Assembly: GCF_000764305.2 (NCBI RefSeq)
Contig: NW_025944746.1
Span: 27,025-91,024 of the forward strand
Source: Hyalella azteca
Lineage: Eukaryota; Arthropoda; Malacostraca; Amphipoda; Hyalellidae
Direction of reading: 5' to 3'
DNA length: 64,000 bases
A program made the position numbers and the translations under genes. The notes under the pieces are model-generated. The model ran no database searches. It was given only the letters and a program-made list of their open reading frames with translations, and was not told the origin of the DNA. Of the stretch, positions 25,235 to 36,417 are shown piece by piece (positions within the stretch are counted from its first letter, which is position 1; each line of letters opens with the position of its first letter).

Positions 25235-26926
25235 ATGCTTCACTTCGTACCTCTAAATAACCATTAAAATAACATTTTACAGCGCTGGCGTCATGCGAAA
25301 CGAAGTTTTTGGTCAAGCTTCTACTGAATCCTAAATTTCCCACGCACTCGCACAGCCTAGCGCACTCTTCACACCTGCATTTGCTGCACTAATGGAAGCG
25401 TTCGCGTCACTAATTAAGCCTTCAGTCAGCGCTAGCCGGCCTTTGAACATCCAAATTACTAACGACGGACATCCAATCAAAACTGGTCGATTGCCAACAT
25501 TTTTCGGAGCTTCAAAGAGCTTCCAATTTTGAAGACCTATCGACAAAAATTAACGTATGCGCTTCAAAACTCGGATATAAAATATTTCTGGAGCAAAAAG
25601 CGTCCGGTGAGTCTCCACTGCACGGCAGTCGATAGATTGCCGCTTTGGTGGCTACACAACGCTGATAGCTTCGTTACATACTTTAAACGAATTTTTCACG
25701 GTGATAATATTAGTTATAGTAATTGAATCGCGTGTGCGTGATAAAAAACTACGCGCATTAATTAAGTAACATTCAACATCATAATTGAATGCGAATTTGC
25801 TCTAAACAATATTTTAGTCTGATTTATAAATTATATTGTTCAATTTTGAGTTATATTAGGTTCCCTTTGATGGAATCGCAGTTACCAAAAACATTGACTC
25901 ATTGATTTAATCAAAAGTATTTAATTTGCAACGTATCCACACTATCTAAAGCATGGAGAAGTCATACCATGAACATTTTTACCGTGTTTAATGATATCAG
26001 CTCTTCAAATTTCCACAATGACCATAACTAAAGAAGAGCTCACGCGTACGCAGTACGAAGCACGTTCACCTACATGAAGCTTGCCTATGCTATGTACAAT
26101 GCCCTCAATTGCCCAATTCTTCCCACAAGGTCAGCTCATTTCCCCAGAGGACGCAGGCAGATTGCAGCAAGATTGCTATTCACAAACCAAAGGGTATACG
26201 CATCAAGTGCGCATGACTGGTCTGCGTAACTATTTGCTTCCTCTCGCAATCTCTGTGAGGATCTGCAACACTTTGCAACTGAGGGACGTTTCAACTAGGA
26301 AACTAGGCTCATGCTTTGAAATTCCTACCTTTAAAAGTGACGATTGCCAAGCAGCACATATGGTTGACTTTCTATTGGAGTCACTAGGACTTCCGTAATT
26401 TCGATGACACTATATATAGGGAATGAAATAGAACGAGTTCAACATTGAATAGATTAGTTGAATACATTGACGTGATGTCGGAGTTTTCAAAGGTGACGTC
26501 TATCGTGAGATCCATAGTATTCTTCGAACGCATTCAAATTCTTCAGTAATGTATGTTCTTTACAAATTTACAGCATGAATAATAATTATATAGAGAAATA
26601 TGCTGCATCGAATTATTTGCATTCGATTCATTTCTGTTTGTTATACGCAAGCAGTCTATATACTACGCATCAATACATTACGGCTTTTTGATTTACAGGG
26701 TCCAGGAAGAGTTCAAATAGTCACAATAAATATTGAGTCGCTTAGCAATTGATCCTATTGATTGCAGTTATTTTGGTAATTAAAAAAATATGAATTTAAC
26801 CTCTATTAATGTTAGAAATTTCAGTCAACTACGACCACAAAAAAATATGTACGATAGCATTTTCTTATTTTCCAAGATTACGGGTTCCGTAAAAATTTCC
26901 CGTCCACCGAGTTCAATAAAAATTTC

Positions 26927-27358
26927 TCATTCCAATGACTTGCTTGGGCCATCAAAATGAAGTCCCACGAGAATGCCCATTCCCAGTAGGAATGCCGCGG
27001 TTCCAGGCTGCCCCGAACGCCCAAGAATGCGGCTCGTTGGGGGCAAAGCCTTGAGTAAATGCCACGCATACCGCAAAATCTTGGGCGCGTTTAAGCTCCG
27101 CCGCGACGGATGATCTTCTACGCTCAAACGGGCGCAATTTTGAACACAACCTGCAGCGGCTCGTTGTTTATTGCTGGGCAGCGCGGACACGGCGCTTATT
27201 GCGGAATACATTAAAAAGAGAGACCACACATTTAACTGGTCGAGATTCTCACGCACCTCAGCTTTATGCGCGCAGTTAGCATCGTGAAATTCAGCACTAC
27301 TGCGACTAACCTCTGACCTCAGCCATTGAAAGAATGGCATTCTATTTCCAACCGGCAT
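26927..27358 (-). other. Unassigned 143-codon open frame
   Basis: The longest non-repetitive open frame in the 22-31 kb interval, and GC-richer than its flanks. The conceptual protein has no motif I recognise and no clear signal peptide or membrane helix. A second minus-strand frame overlaps it. I list it because the composition stands out, not because coding is established. Confidence 0.15.
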
Positions 27359-28112
27359 CGGTGAAAAGGTTGGTCACTCGCGACTGAGCATCATAGCACC
27401 AAAGAAAGTTAATGAGCTATTTTAACGCCGAGGAGGAAGCTCCAATTTGAAAAATGTTTATTTTTAATTTGTAAACCATACAAATATTTTTATGGTTTAT
27501 TAATGTAGATGAATTATACCGGAGTAGCACAACGGAAGCCGTCTCCAGTCGACGCCAGGGTCGCTCGAGTGATCACAATAGCTATGCAAGATTTTATGCA
27601 AAAAATAACAGCATCCGCCGTAACGACTGCAGGAGGCAAGGGATTGGTGCTACATTTATTCGTATATTCCCCTGCTGACGGGGCTGAAAGTGTGAGGGTA
27701 TAAAGATTTAAAATCTTTATATACAAATATATAAAGATCGTTATTTTTATCAGAATTCGAGGAGCGTTGAACCCTTTCTTGATGCCTGCGTAGCATTATT
27801 ATTATCACAACTATTAATGGAAGCCGATCATCCAGGCTAAAAAATACTTTCGTTATTATTTAATGCTACAATTCTTCGTTCATTCCCTACACAGGTCTTT
27901 AGTTTAGGGGCCTGTGCTACTTAATATTGAACAACAGACAAAAAAAACTGTTCCGGATGAAGAACAGTAGGCGTTGCCGCGTACCTCATTCAGACCTGCA
28001 TTCTATAACGAGAGTATGTCTCTCGTTTTCCCTTGAACAATAAGTATTGTGGGCGGCTGGCGCATGGAGTAAAAGCGTCACGAACGCCTGCTGCTGGAGT
28101 CATTAGTGCAGG

Positions 28113-28141
28113 AAAACAAACAAACAAACAAACAAACAAAC
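28113..28141. repeat. (CAAA)n microsatellite
   Basis: About seven uninterrupted CAAA tetranucleotides. Confidence 0.9.
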
Positions 28142-28309
28142 GCGAAGCTAAGCTAAGAAAAACGTGTTAAAAACGTTTTAATAATAAGCCTCTGACAGAC
28201 CAAAATCTCAGGGTATACTCGTGTACGTAAATGAATATCAAGTCATGAGACCTTGTCGATGTTTTGCTCAATTATTGTACACTGTACGCAATATTGACGC
28301 ATGGTACTC

Positions 28310-28760
28310 AATGGTTGTTTGAAGTTAAATTAATTTATTCAAGTTATTTGAAACAGTGTATTAATCTGAAATATTTGAAACAGGTTAATTTGAATTATCT
28401 GAAACAGTTAATGTTTTACTTTGAAATATTTGAAACAGTTGATGGATTAATTTAAGATGTTTTCAGTATTTAATGTAGCAATTGGTTTATTTCAAGCAGT
28501 AAATGTAGCTACTAGTTTGGGATATTTAAACATTTATCTTTTTAATTTGACTGAGTTATTTGCTTTGAAGTATGACTTTGAATTGTTTAAATTAATCAAT
28601 GTAATAATTTGAGCGATTTAAAGCAGCTAATTTAGTAATTTGCGCTATTTAAAGTAGTTGAAGGAATATGTTGGGTTTTTAAATTACTCCATTTATTTAT
28701 TTGAGTTATTTAAAGCAGTAATGGGTCCATTTGAGAAATTTCAGGAAGTTAATTTATTGA
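28310..28760. repeat. Degenerate AT-rich tandem repeat
   Basis: Decayed units of about 25-30 bp, centred on ATTTGAAACAGTTAAT with many variants, run across about 450 bp. The first half is the clearest. There are no coding features. Confidence 0.6.
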
Positions 28761-31719
28761 TTTTGTTTCTATATTTATTTACAGTAAAATTATTTAAGAT
28801 TCCATTGAGCTCATCGGGCTGCTGAATAACGCCTCTCATTAAACACCATCGTTATACATTCTTCCACAAGGGTTTTTCAAATTTAAGAAAAAATCGAGCT
28901 TAATTCGTCTTATTTTCATCTCAATTCGAGTTTTTAAAATGAAACGAGAAGTCAGAGTCACAGCGGAAACCAATAAAGCTGACGAGCGGAAAATCTAGAA
29001 TTTCCAAGTGAAACGCATTTAAATTCTTCATAATTCGCAGCGCCTCAAACTTTAATAGATTTACGGGTGGTTTAGTAGACACTTCTATGCTCAGGAAAAA
29101 TTCCATATGTAATGTATGCCTCGTGATCAACAATTTCATGTATGCTCGAAATTAAATATTTTAGTTATTGCTTGAATCTAGCACGATCATGCGACTGTTT
29201 TCATTTAATTTTTTATTTTGACCAAAACTTAGATCAAGAAGCTAATAAGCCCATATCAGAGCTTAGATAAACTCGAAAGCTTGAGGACGTAGAAGAGAGA
29301 AATTTTTAGATCAGCGGTAATCAGTATAAGCGTGACCTGGATCTGCGACAGTTGCTGCTGTCGTGTATGGCGAACGAACGATAGCTGTACGGTAAAGCGC
29401 CTTTGTATTGAGAGCTTGCATGCAATGGAAACACGGTACACGCTTTGAAATTGTTGTTGGCTGCCTAAACTCGAGCTTCACAGTACAGTGAACAGGAAAT
29501 GTGGCTTGGATGTGCTCGTATCAACGAATGTATACAAGTATTCGATGTATACACATAGATTCGCAATAGAAAAGAGGTCCAACTAAATAAAATAAATTGG
29601 ATCAGAGTAGGGCATAAATACATAACAAAATAACGAGCTCCTCGCAATTTAAGTCATACAATGCAAACAGCAAATAACTAGCCGAAAGTTTTAAAAACAA
29701 CCACCACGTATTGCTCACACACGTGTAATCAAACCAAGGCAGGAATGGAATGGTAGCTCCGATCTTAATGTTACCGTCCATGCATAACATAGCAATCAAC
29801 AAATGTAGTAGCATCCGTGCCTAACATGAACGTGAAGATGAAAGCCAGGAAAATAGTTCTGTCATGCAAGCGCGTTCACATTCAAAAGACTGAACGCGCT
29901 AGGATGTTAAGACAATCAATTAAACAGTTCATCTTTGAATGCGATGCGCTTCAATGCCTTAAAAATCAAGAGAATTGCATTGAAGAAAAGCTCAGAAGAA
30001 TAGTTGGGAAATCTTACGAGATTATAAAAAGCTCAGGACACGTCGACAACAACTAGTGGTAATGGTTATAAAACAACTGTAGCTCATTAGAAATTTCTTC
30101 AGTTTTTATTTAAACGAGGTTCAAGGATCAAATTTGCTGTCAACTTTGTTTCTGGCTATTAATTGAACGGTGTGGACAAGGTTGTCTTGGTTCCGTCTCC
30201 AATATAAAGAAATCGAGGCAGCTGCCGGGTCGTCAGCGTATACGTGAAACGCACGTAAGTTATGCCCCGTCGACCCGGTTTGTTCTGAAGTAGAAAAGAA
30301 AAATACTCTTAAATTGCTGCTTATAAAGAAATATAAATAACTAATTAGCGAAATAATCGAGTTATAATTGGCAAGAATAATTCAATAGTTAAATGCGATC
30401 ATAATTACCTTAAATGAAAATTCCATTTAAGAGGCTGTAGCCAAGTAATTGAGCCGATTTTAAGTTAGTAAGAAAGATTAGTCCAGTGACCGTTTAATTT
30501 AACGCATGCGGTTAATTGGAATTGATAAGAGTTGCTGTGAAGCAACTAAGATTTTAATTTGAACACACTGGACTAATGAAGATAATAAGAGAATGGCATG
30601 CAAATGATGGAGGTTGATGATTTAAGAGGAAATTTAATGATTTAATAGAGGCAAGATTCGCTGGCAAAACCGGCGGCTATCAAGGCTCTCCTGGAAATTG
30701 AAGGTACAGAGCGAAGTTAACTCTTTCTTCACTTTAAGAAAGATGGAAATTATAAATATAAATTCTAACATTTTAACTTTCAAAATATCTATCAATTAAA
30801 TTTCTAATACAACAAACTATCCGTAAATTGTGAAATTCTACCGCGTCCGGGAAAAAGTATCTAATGCGCCTTACTTACGCAAAGCTGGCGAGAATAAGAC
30901 TTAGAAAACTTGCGAGGCTTCGAACGAAGTTTTATTACTAAAATAAATTACCTAGTTCTGCATGAAGGTAAAAATCTACAATAATTCTATTAGCAATGTT
31001 TATCTTAGTTGTAATAAATTTTAAATCTGATAAAATCTGTAAAAAAAGTTTAAGTATTATTTCTTCGAAGATGACATATAATTTAAAAAAAAACATGTGC
31101 TCGACAGCGGCAAGTGGTGAGCTTGTAAGAAATTCTTTACTTTTTTAAACTAATATGAGAGGAAATTTTTGCACTCGCGCAGCGTTTCTTCACGAAGACA
31201 TTTTCGTGAGGCTCGACGGCTATTTTCCACAGCAGTTGTATAAGCTAGGACGTGAATTAATAATAATGTTGGAAATAATCCTTATGTATACAAGGCATGA
31301 CAATATTTTTTACTATCAATAAATTAGTAATATAGCAAACAATGAACTTGCGCCATGACAATTTTAGAAATATGTACATTTGAATTTGTAATGATAGAAA
31401 ATGAATCGAAATTTATTTGATCCGAGGTCGATGGAAATCCGAAACTTCTTCATTTAAATCAATTCTGAACTTGTCTAGTTATACTTTGCAATTTTCTGCA
31501 GAGACATACATTCGTTAATTCCTGTTAATCATTTAATTATTTCAAGCAGTCACAATATTTGACACTGAGCTGAAAATTGCGAAAAAGAGTTTCGAAAAAA
31601 GAGTTTCTAATGATCGTGCTGCTCTTCGTGAAGAATTGTTAAATAAAGAATCTTTGCCAGAGATCAGGCTGGGAGGTGCTTCTGACAACACAAGCTTTTC
31701 AACACAATTCTAAAATAAA

Positions 31720-34012
31720 ATGAGATCTGCCATGGGAAAGTGGATGTGGATCGCTGCGACGTTACATCTCATGACGAGCTGGGCACTGGCGCAGGTGCAC
31801 TACAGGGAGCCGTGCCCCAACATGCCCGTCATCAAAAACTTCGACTTTGACAGAGTAAGTCATTTTCCCTGCGTTTGCTTCTAGAATTACGTCAAAAGTT
31901 TTCAAGTGTCATGCAAGTACATGCAGTTCAGTCCCACCAATAAATAAATTCCTTCCTGAGAATTTAACACAAAAGTTATTTTTAAATTGCTTCTTTAAAA
32001 ATATTCAATGTTTGTCCCAAATGTTTGGGTGACCCTGGCATTTCTCGTGCCAGTACCTGGGCAGATGGTACGAGCAGGAACGTTTTTTCACCGCGTACCA
32101 GAACATCGGGTATTGCTGGTCCGGCACTTACATCAAAGACAAGTACTCCAATAAAGTTTCCGTCAGACTTGACTTCGAAGACATCTTGTAAGTCTGTTTA
32201 GAAACATTCATTATGTTTCAATGATCGATCATTGAAACATTTTCAAATGAATATATTATGAATTGCTTATTCGAATTTGTAAGCAGTATTTATGCATCTG
32301 AAAAAAGCTAAATTCATATAAGTATTAGTAAAAAAATTTCAGGAAAACATATTCACTTCCTGAGATGCATTGTTTTCATTTTAGACACAAAATTTTACTA
32401 TACCATCTCAAAGTGGAACGATTTTACTCCACTGCACGTCAAAGTCTGTACCAAATAAACAAATTGCTTTATTTTACCAAGAATTTCAAAGCAAAGAAAA
32501 CGCCTAGCCAACTCTCAGTATCTTTGTCAAAGTTACGGAGGCAAGTGGCGTTTCGTCGCCGGAACATTTTCGATGCTGACATGGTGAAAATACTTAGCGT
32601 TTTCTTCGTTTTAAAATTCTTTATTAACTGCATTTCTAGCAAAATGAAAATGTATTCATTAGTTCAGTGGCTGAATCATAATTCGTGGCATTATTTTCCC
32701 CAAAAATTTCATTTTTCTATCGCTAAAATCAGCACTTCATAAGCATTCGTCTTTTTCGCCGGCTAGATTGAGAATTCCGGCAAAAATCTTCGTGGACATT
32801 TTCCGGAAGAACGCGTACGCGGCGCCCAACCGCCTGTCGTACTCCATATCTGGCGTGCCGAGGGAGATCTTCGTCGACCACTACGAGGTCTCAGGCACCG
32901 ACTACACGTCCTGGACTATCGAATACTCCTGCCAGAACATGCCTTTTGGCAGCCTACGTAAGTACATATTAGAATATAAAATATAATATAAAAATGTACC
33001 TACCTACTGAACACTACGAGGTCTCAGGCACCGACTACAAGTCCTGGACCATCGAATACTCGTGCCAGAACGTGCCTTTTGGCAGCCTACGTAAGTACAT
33101 GTTATAATATAAAATAAAATATAATATAAAAATGTACCTACCTACTGAACACTACGAGGTCTCAGGCACTGACTACAAGTCCTGGACCATCGAATACTCC
33201 TGCCAGAACGTGCCTTTTGGCAGCCTACGTGAGTACATACATTTGTACTGAACATTTTTATATTAACACGGTATGCAATGAGAAAAAATTGAGTGCAGCC
33301 ATGATAGTCTTAATTTAATTTAATTTCAGATCATGAGTCGCATGGGTAATGTTTTATTTTTATCCAATTCTTCAAAAAATATTAGATCAGCCTGTGAGGC
33401 TCTAGGAACATTCATATTAGCTAATCATGTTAGAGGAGCATTTTATATCAATCAATTTCTAACAATAATAATTTGTCTATCAATGAACCTCAGGTATCCT
33501 TTCTTGTGATAGCAAGAGCGTTGAAGACCTAGCGTGTTTTATTAGAAGCCATATTGTGAAATAATTTCAGCGCTCTATATTTCGAACGCCAAGAGCAACA
33601 GAAGTTCAACTAATAATCCCGGAACCCTCTCGACAATGACTAATATCTTTCATCTTTTGATTAATACTCTTTCATATTAATACTCTATCATCTTAGTTAA
33701 AATAGAAAGCAAGTCGCAACATTCCAAGTTGAAAAGTTTATAGTTAATATTTGAATCAATTTTAAAGTTCATAATATGGTTTAACCCAAGGTTTGAAAAA
33801 GGGAAATATCGAGAAAAATATTATTTCATTAATTAGTCAATTTGCAAAAGTTAAGAAAAATTATTTTTCAAGCAGGATACGCGTGGATATTGACCAGGTC
33901 GCCGCACCCCCCGGCTTCTGTGATCAAGAAGGCCAAAGCCGTCATGGTGGCGCTCGGCATCGACGTCTACCTCCTCGAGCGCCATAAGAACACCTGCGTG
34001 CCCAAGTACTGA
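31720..34012 (+). CDS. Secreted lipocalin, apolipoprotein D / crustacyanin-like
   Basis: Four exons: 31720-31854, 32054-32187, 32767-32957 and 33876-34012, all GT-AG and in phase, giving 198 residues. A signal peptide (hydrophobic core ATLHLMTSWALA) is followed by a mature N-terminus near QVHYREPCP. Lipocalin motif 1 is YLGRWYE (residues 46-52), motif 2 is TDY (134-136) and motif 3 is WILTR (157-161). Four Cys (CPNM, GYCW, YSCQ, NTCV) could form the two disulfides usual in ApoD-like proteins. Length is typical of the family, whose members carry small hydrophobic ligands such as carotenoids, lipids or haem-related molecules. The ligand cannot be told from sequence. The ATG chosen is the first in frame; Met5 is an alternative. 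The 3' ends of exons 3 and 4 are tandemly duplicated, so extra splice variants are possible. Confidence 0.92.
33008..33236 (+). repeat. Tandem duplicates of lipocalin exon 3 end plus donor site
   Basis: The last 80 bp of exon 3, its GTAAGT donor and about 50 bp of intron are repeated twice more with a period of about 135 bp (CACTACGAGG at 32879, 33012 and 33150). Each copy keeps the open frame from HYEVSG to GSL and a usable donor (GTAAGT, then GTGAGT), but an upstream acceptor for these copies is not evident. They differ by a few bases, including Thr to Lys in TDYTSW. Confidence 0.9.
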
Positions 34013-34190
34013 GAACTAAGAGCCTTACTGTCAAAAATAGCGACTTCCATCTCCTGGAGCGCCATAAGAACAGCTGCGTGCACAAGTACTAAGAACTAAG
34101 AGCCTTGCTCTCAAAAATATCGACTTCCACCTCCTCGAGCGCCATAAGAACACCTGCGTGCCCAAGTACTGAGAACTAAGAGCCTCACCC
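34013..34190 (+). repeat. Tandem duplicates of lipocalin terminal exon
   Basis: An 80-bp unit covering the last codons (LLERHKN to the stop) and the start of the 3' UTR recurs at 34041 and 34121. The copies sit in the 3' UTR of the annotated gene. The middle copy ends TACTAA instead of TACTGA. Confidence 0.9.
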
Positions 34191-34513
34191 TCAAAAATCT
34201 CAAAAATAGATAAGAGAACCTAACTCATCAAGCTAAACTTACGTTTTAGCTACTCACCAGGCATATGACATTAAAATTACGTTGACTGAAGGTTGTTTCA
34301 ACAAAAATAACTGGTAATCAACATCGCTTCAACGTCATTTACCTGGAGGGTAAACTTTTCAAGCTAAACACACCTTTTACTGACGAGAAATCGATCGCTA
34401 CGCGTACTTAGTCCGTTCCGTTTACTTAGACCGCTACGTGTACTTTGATAGTGCGGACCTAAGCTCACAGCAATCACGTCGACCCTCACAGCAAATCGCT
34501 GTGACGTTGTGTA

Positions 34514-34519
34514 AATAAA
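34514..34519 (+). terminator. Candidate polyadenylation signal for the lipocalin gene
   Basis: AATAAA about 500 bp past the lipocalin stop codon. It is a plausible cleavage signal but not proven. Confidence 0.4.
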
Positions 34520-35844
34520 CGGAGCTCCTCATCTAAGGAAACTTTTAAACTTCAGATTAACACGGCATTTTAGAAGATAACTAATTATCATCAAGGTTCA
34601 TGAAACAAACAAATCATCATCAATGTTCAATTTCCTCAAAAAAAAAAAACAATCGCTTGCTCAGCTCATAAGCTGAACAGCGTTCAACGGATAGAATACA
34701 TCAAAACATCGAATCGAGAAAAATTGATAGGAACAATTCATGCTCGTTGAAATTAATGACCGACGCGTCACGTGAAAACCGAAGAAAAAAGCTAAGTATA
34801 GCTAAGCTGCAATTAAATATTATTTATTTATAAACCTCGTAATAAATCGTACTGATTACATATCAGACTTTTTCTATTCATGAAGAAGGAAAACGCTTCA
34901 AATTACAACTTGTCTCACCTCGATACTACATGAACGTAATTCCAGCCTAAGCTGGCTGGTGGCTATATCGCCAATTATCATGCTTAATATGTAGCATTTC
35001 TCAATTTAATTGATTTATTATAATTCGTCAATCATCGCTATTTGAAATTTGAAGAAACAATAACTTAAGACGCTCGACCACCTAGCAGAAATGCCTGGTA
35101 TTCAAACTATTGATGAAGACAATTCATCGAGAAGGATATTAAGCAGATTCTCACTATGAAAAGTTTTACTAACATGATAAGTACAAAATTTCAACGATAC
35201 ATTTAACCAACCATCACAGGTAAACAGAAATAAAAGCCACACATTCATGAACAGCACATTCTCAAAATAAATACAAGAATCAGATATGCGGGGCACTAAA
35301 ATCGTACTTGGTATGACAAGCTTTACGGGAAGTTTAAAAACCTTCTGGTAGAAAAAATAAACGGTCAGAAACATCGTCTTTTCGGCAACATGCATGACTT
35401 TAAACAGGTTAATATGTAATAAACACAGCTGTTGAAGAGTCAGCCGTCAAAGAACAAGGAGTATTTGGCAGCTAGTCAACATCTGAGAAACGTTTCCACA
35501 AAGACAAATGATTTAAAGAAATATAGAGAACCAATAATAGAAGGCACAACGCACATGCATTTCATTCGGCGAGGCAAACGCGCGCTAAAATCCCCCTGCA
35601 AAAACCGAGCCATTGGAGAAAGCGAGAGAACATCAAATTATAAGTAAAAATATTCAGCTTAAAAGAGTACAATAAACATGTAGTTATCATTCAACACCAA
35701 ACCCCACGACGTGCATCGAAAAAAATGGATTTTGGCGCGTGCGACAACACAAACACAGCAGGACACAGAGTTGTGATGGAGGCAGCCCTGCGAGCGATGG
35801 TGATGAGGCCAGCCACGAGGACAGCCGCGAGGACAGCCACGAGG
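34520..35844. other. Intergenic AT-rich sequence ending in a short minisatellite
   Basis: No gene recognised. Between about 35785 and 35844 a GC-rich run of CCACGAGGACAGCCG-like units of about 15 bp abuts the adapter junction at 35845. That run may belong to another locus. Confidence 0.6.
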
Positions 35845-35882
35845 CTGTCTCTTATACACATCTAGATGTGTATAAGAGACAG
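35845..35882. other. Embedded sequencing-library junction adapter (second)
   Basis: A perfect 38-bp head-to-head pair of Tn5 mosaic ends, CTGTCTCTTATACACATCT then AGATGTGTATAAGAGACAG. Its translation gives the contaminant-type peptides seen in frames crossing it (for example THLDVYKR). Confidence 0.98.
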
Positions 35883-36054
35883 CGTATGAGCTTCTGATTA
35901 GTCCAAGAAGTTTGTTGGATGTGTTAGCTTGCGTTTCAACATGCTTAGAAAATTTCAGCTCCTTGTCGACATAAACTCCGAGATCTTTTTCCACACTAGA
36001 CTTTTCAATCATTACTCTCTCGTTGCAACCATGTCTTCTCATACTGTAATCTTG
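35883..36054 (-). mobile_element. Non-LTR retrotransposon reverse-transcriptase fragment between two adapters
   Basis: The minus strand reads through with EKDLGVYVDKELKFSKHV followed by KLLGLIRSS, the conserved segment just past the RT palm in many non-LTR (LINE) reverse transcriptases. It is only about 57 residues and is flanked on both sides by library adapters. It is therefore a fragment of an element from elsewhere in the genome, spliced in by the library or assembler. Confidence 0.75.
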
Positions 36055-36092
36055 CTGTCTCTTATACACATCTAGATGTGTATAAGAGACAG
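36055..36092. other. Embedded sequencing-library junction adapter (third)
   Basis: A second perfect 38-bp mosaic-end pair, only 172 bp from the previous one. It separates the RT fragment from the 75-bp tandem repeat downstream of CDC45. Confidence 0.98.
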
Positions 36093-36285
36093 GTGCAGCC
36101 TTGTACTCGTTTCGTTAGGGAGTCTACAGTGCAACATCATAAATGCCCCCAAAAAGAGTGTCAAACAGTGCAGCCTTGTACTCGTTTCGTTAGGGAGTCT
36201 ACAGTGCAACATCATAAATGCCCCCAAAAAAAGTGTCAAACAGTGCAGCCTTGTACTCGTTTCGTTAAGGAGTGGTCAGTGCAAT
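36093..36285. repeat. 75-bp tandem repeat, about 2.5 units
   Basis: Units begin GTGCAGCCTTGTACTCGTTT and end AAAGAGTGTCAAACA. The first two are almost identical; the third is truncated at GGTCAGTGCAATAAG. The array is interrupted on the left by the adapter, so unit number is unknown. Confidence 0.9.
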
Positions 36286-36417
36286 AAGTTAATAACAAGC
36301 ACGCCCTCTTTAAGCAAGTATACAGACACACACAAGACATGAGGTAACTACAGGCAGCAGCAGCAGCCGACAGTACAAAGGTGATGAGCGTTCAAGACTG
36401 GAGGAGCTTCTCGTGCA

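Larger units (their letters stand above)
22019..31719. other. Gene-poor, repeat-rich interval
   Basis: Mostly AT-rich sequence with no exon I can assign. Longest open frames: 26081-26398 plus (105 codons), 26927-27358 minus (143 codons) and 29817-30056 plus (79 codons, Lys/Arg-rich). None shows a recognisable domain. Named repeats inside are listed separately. Exons of a fast-evolving gene could be hidden here. Confidence 0.5.

Noticed and set aside
25042..25343. Frames over the 14-bp minisatellite
   Set aside because: Period-driven; no unique sequence supports coding.
35659..36069. 136-codon minus-strand frame with RT similarity
   Set aside because: Only the piece between the two adapters is genuine LINE sequence; the rest is adapter translation and unrelated DNA.
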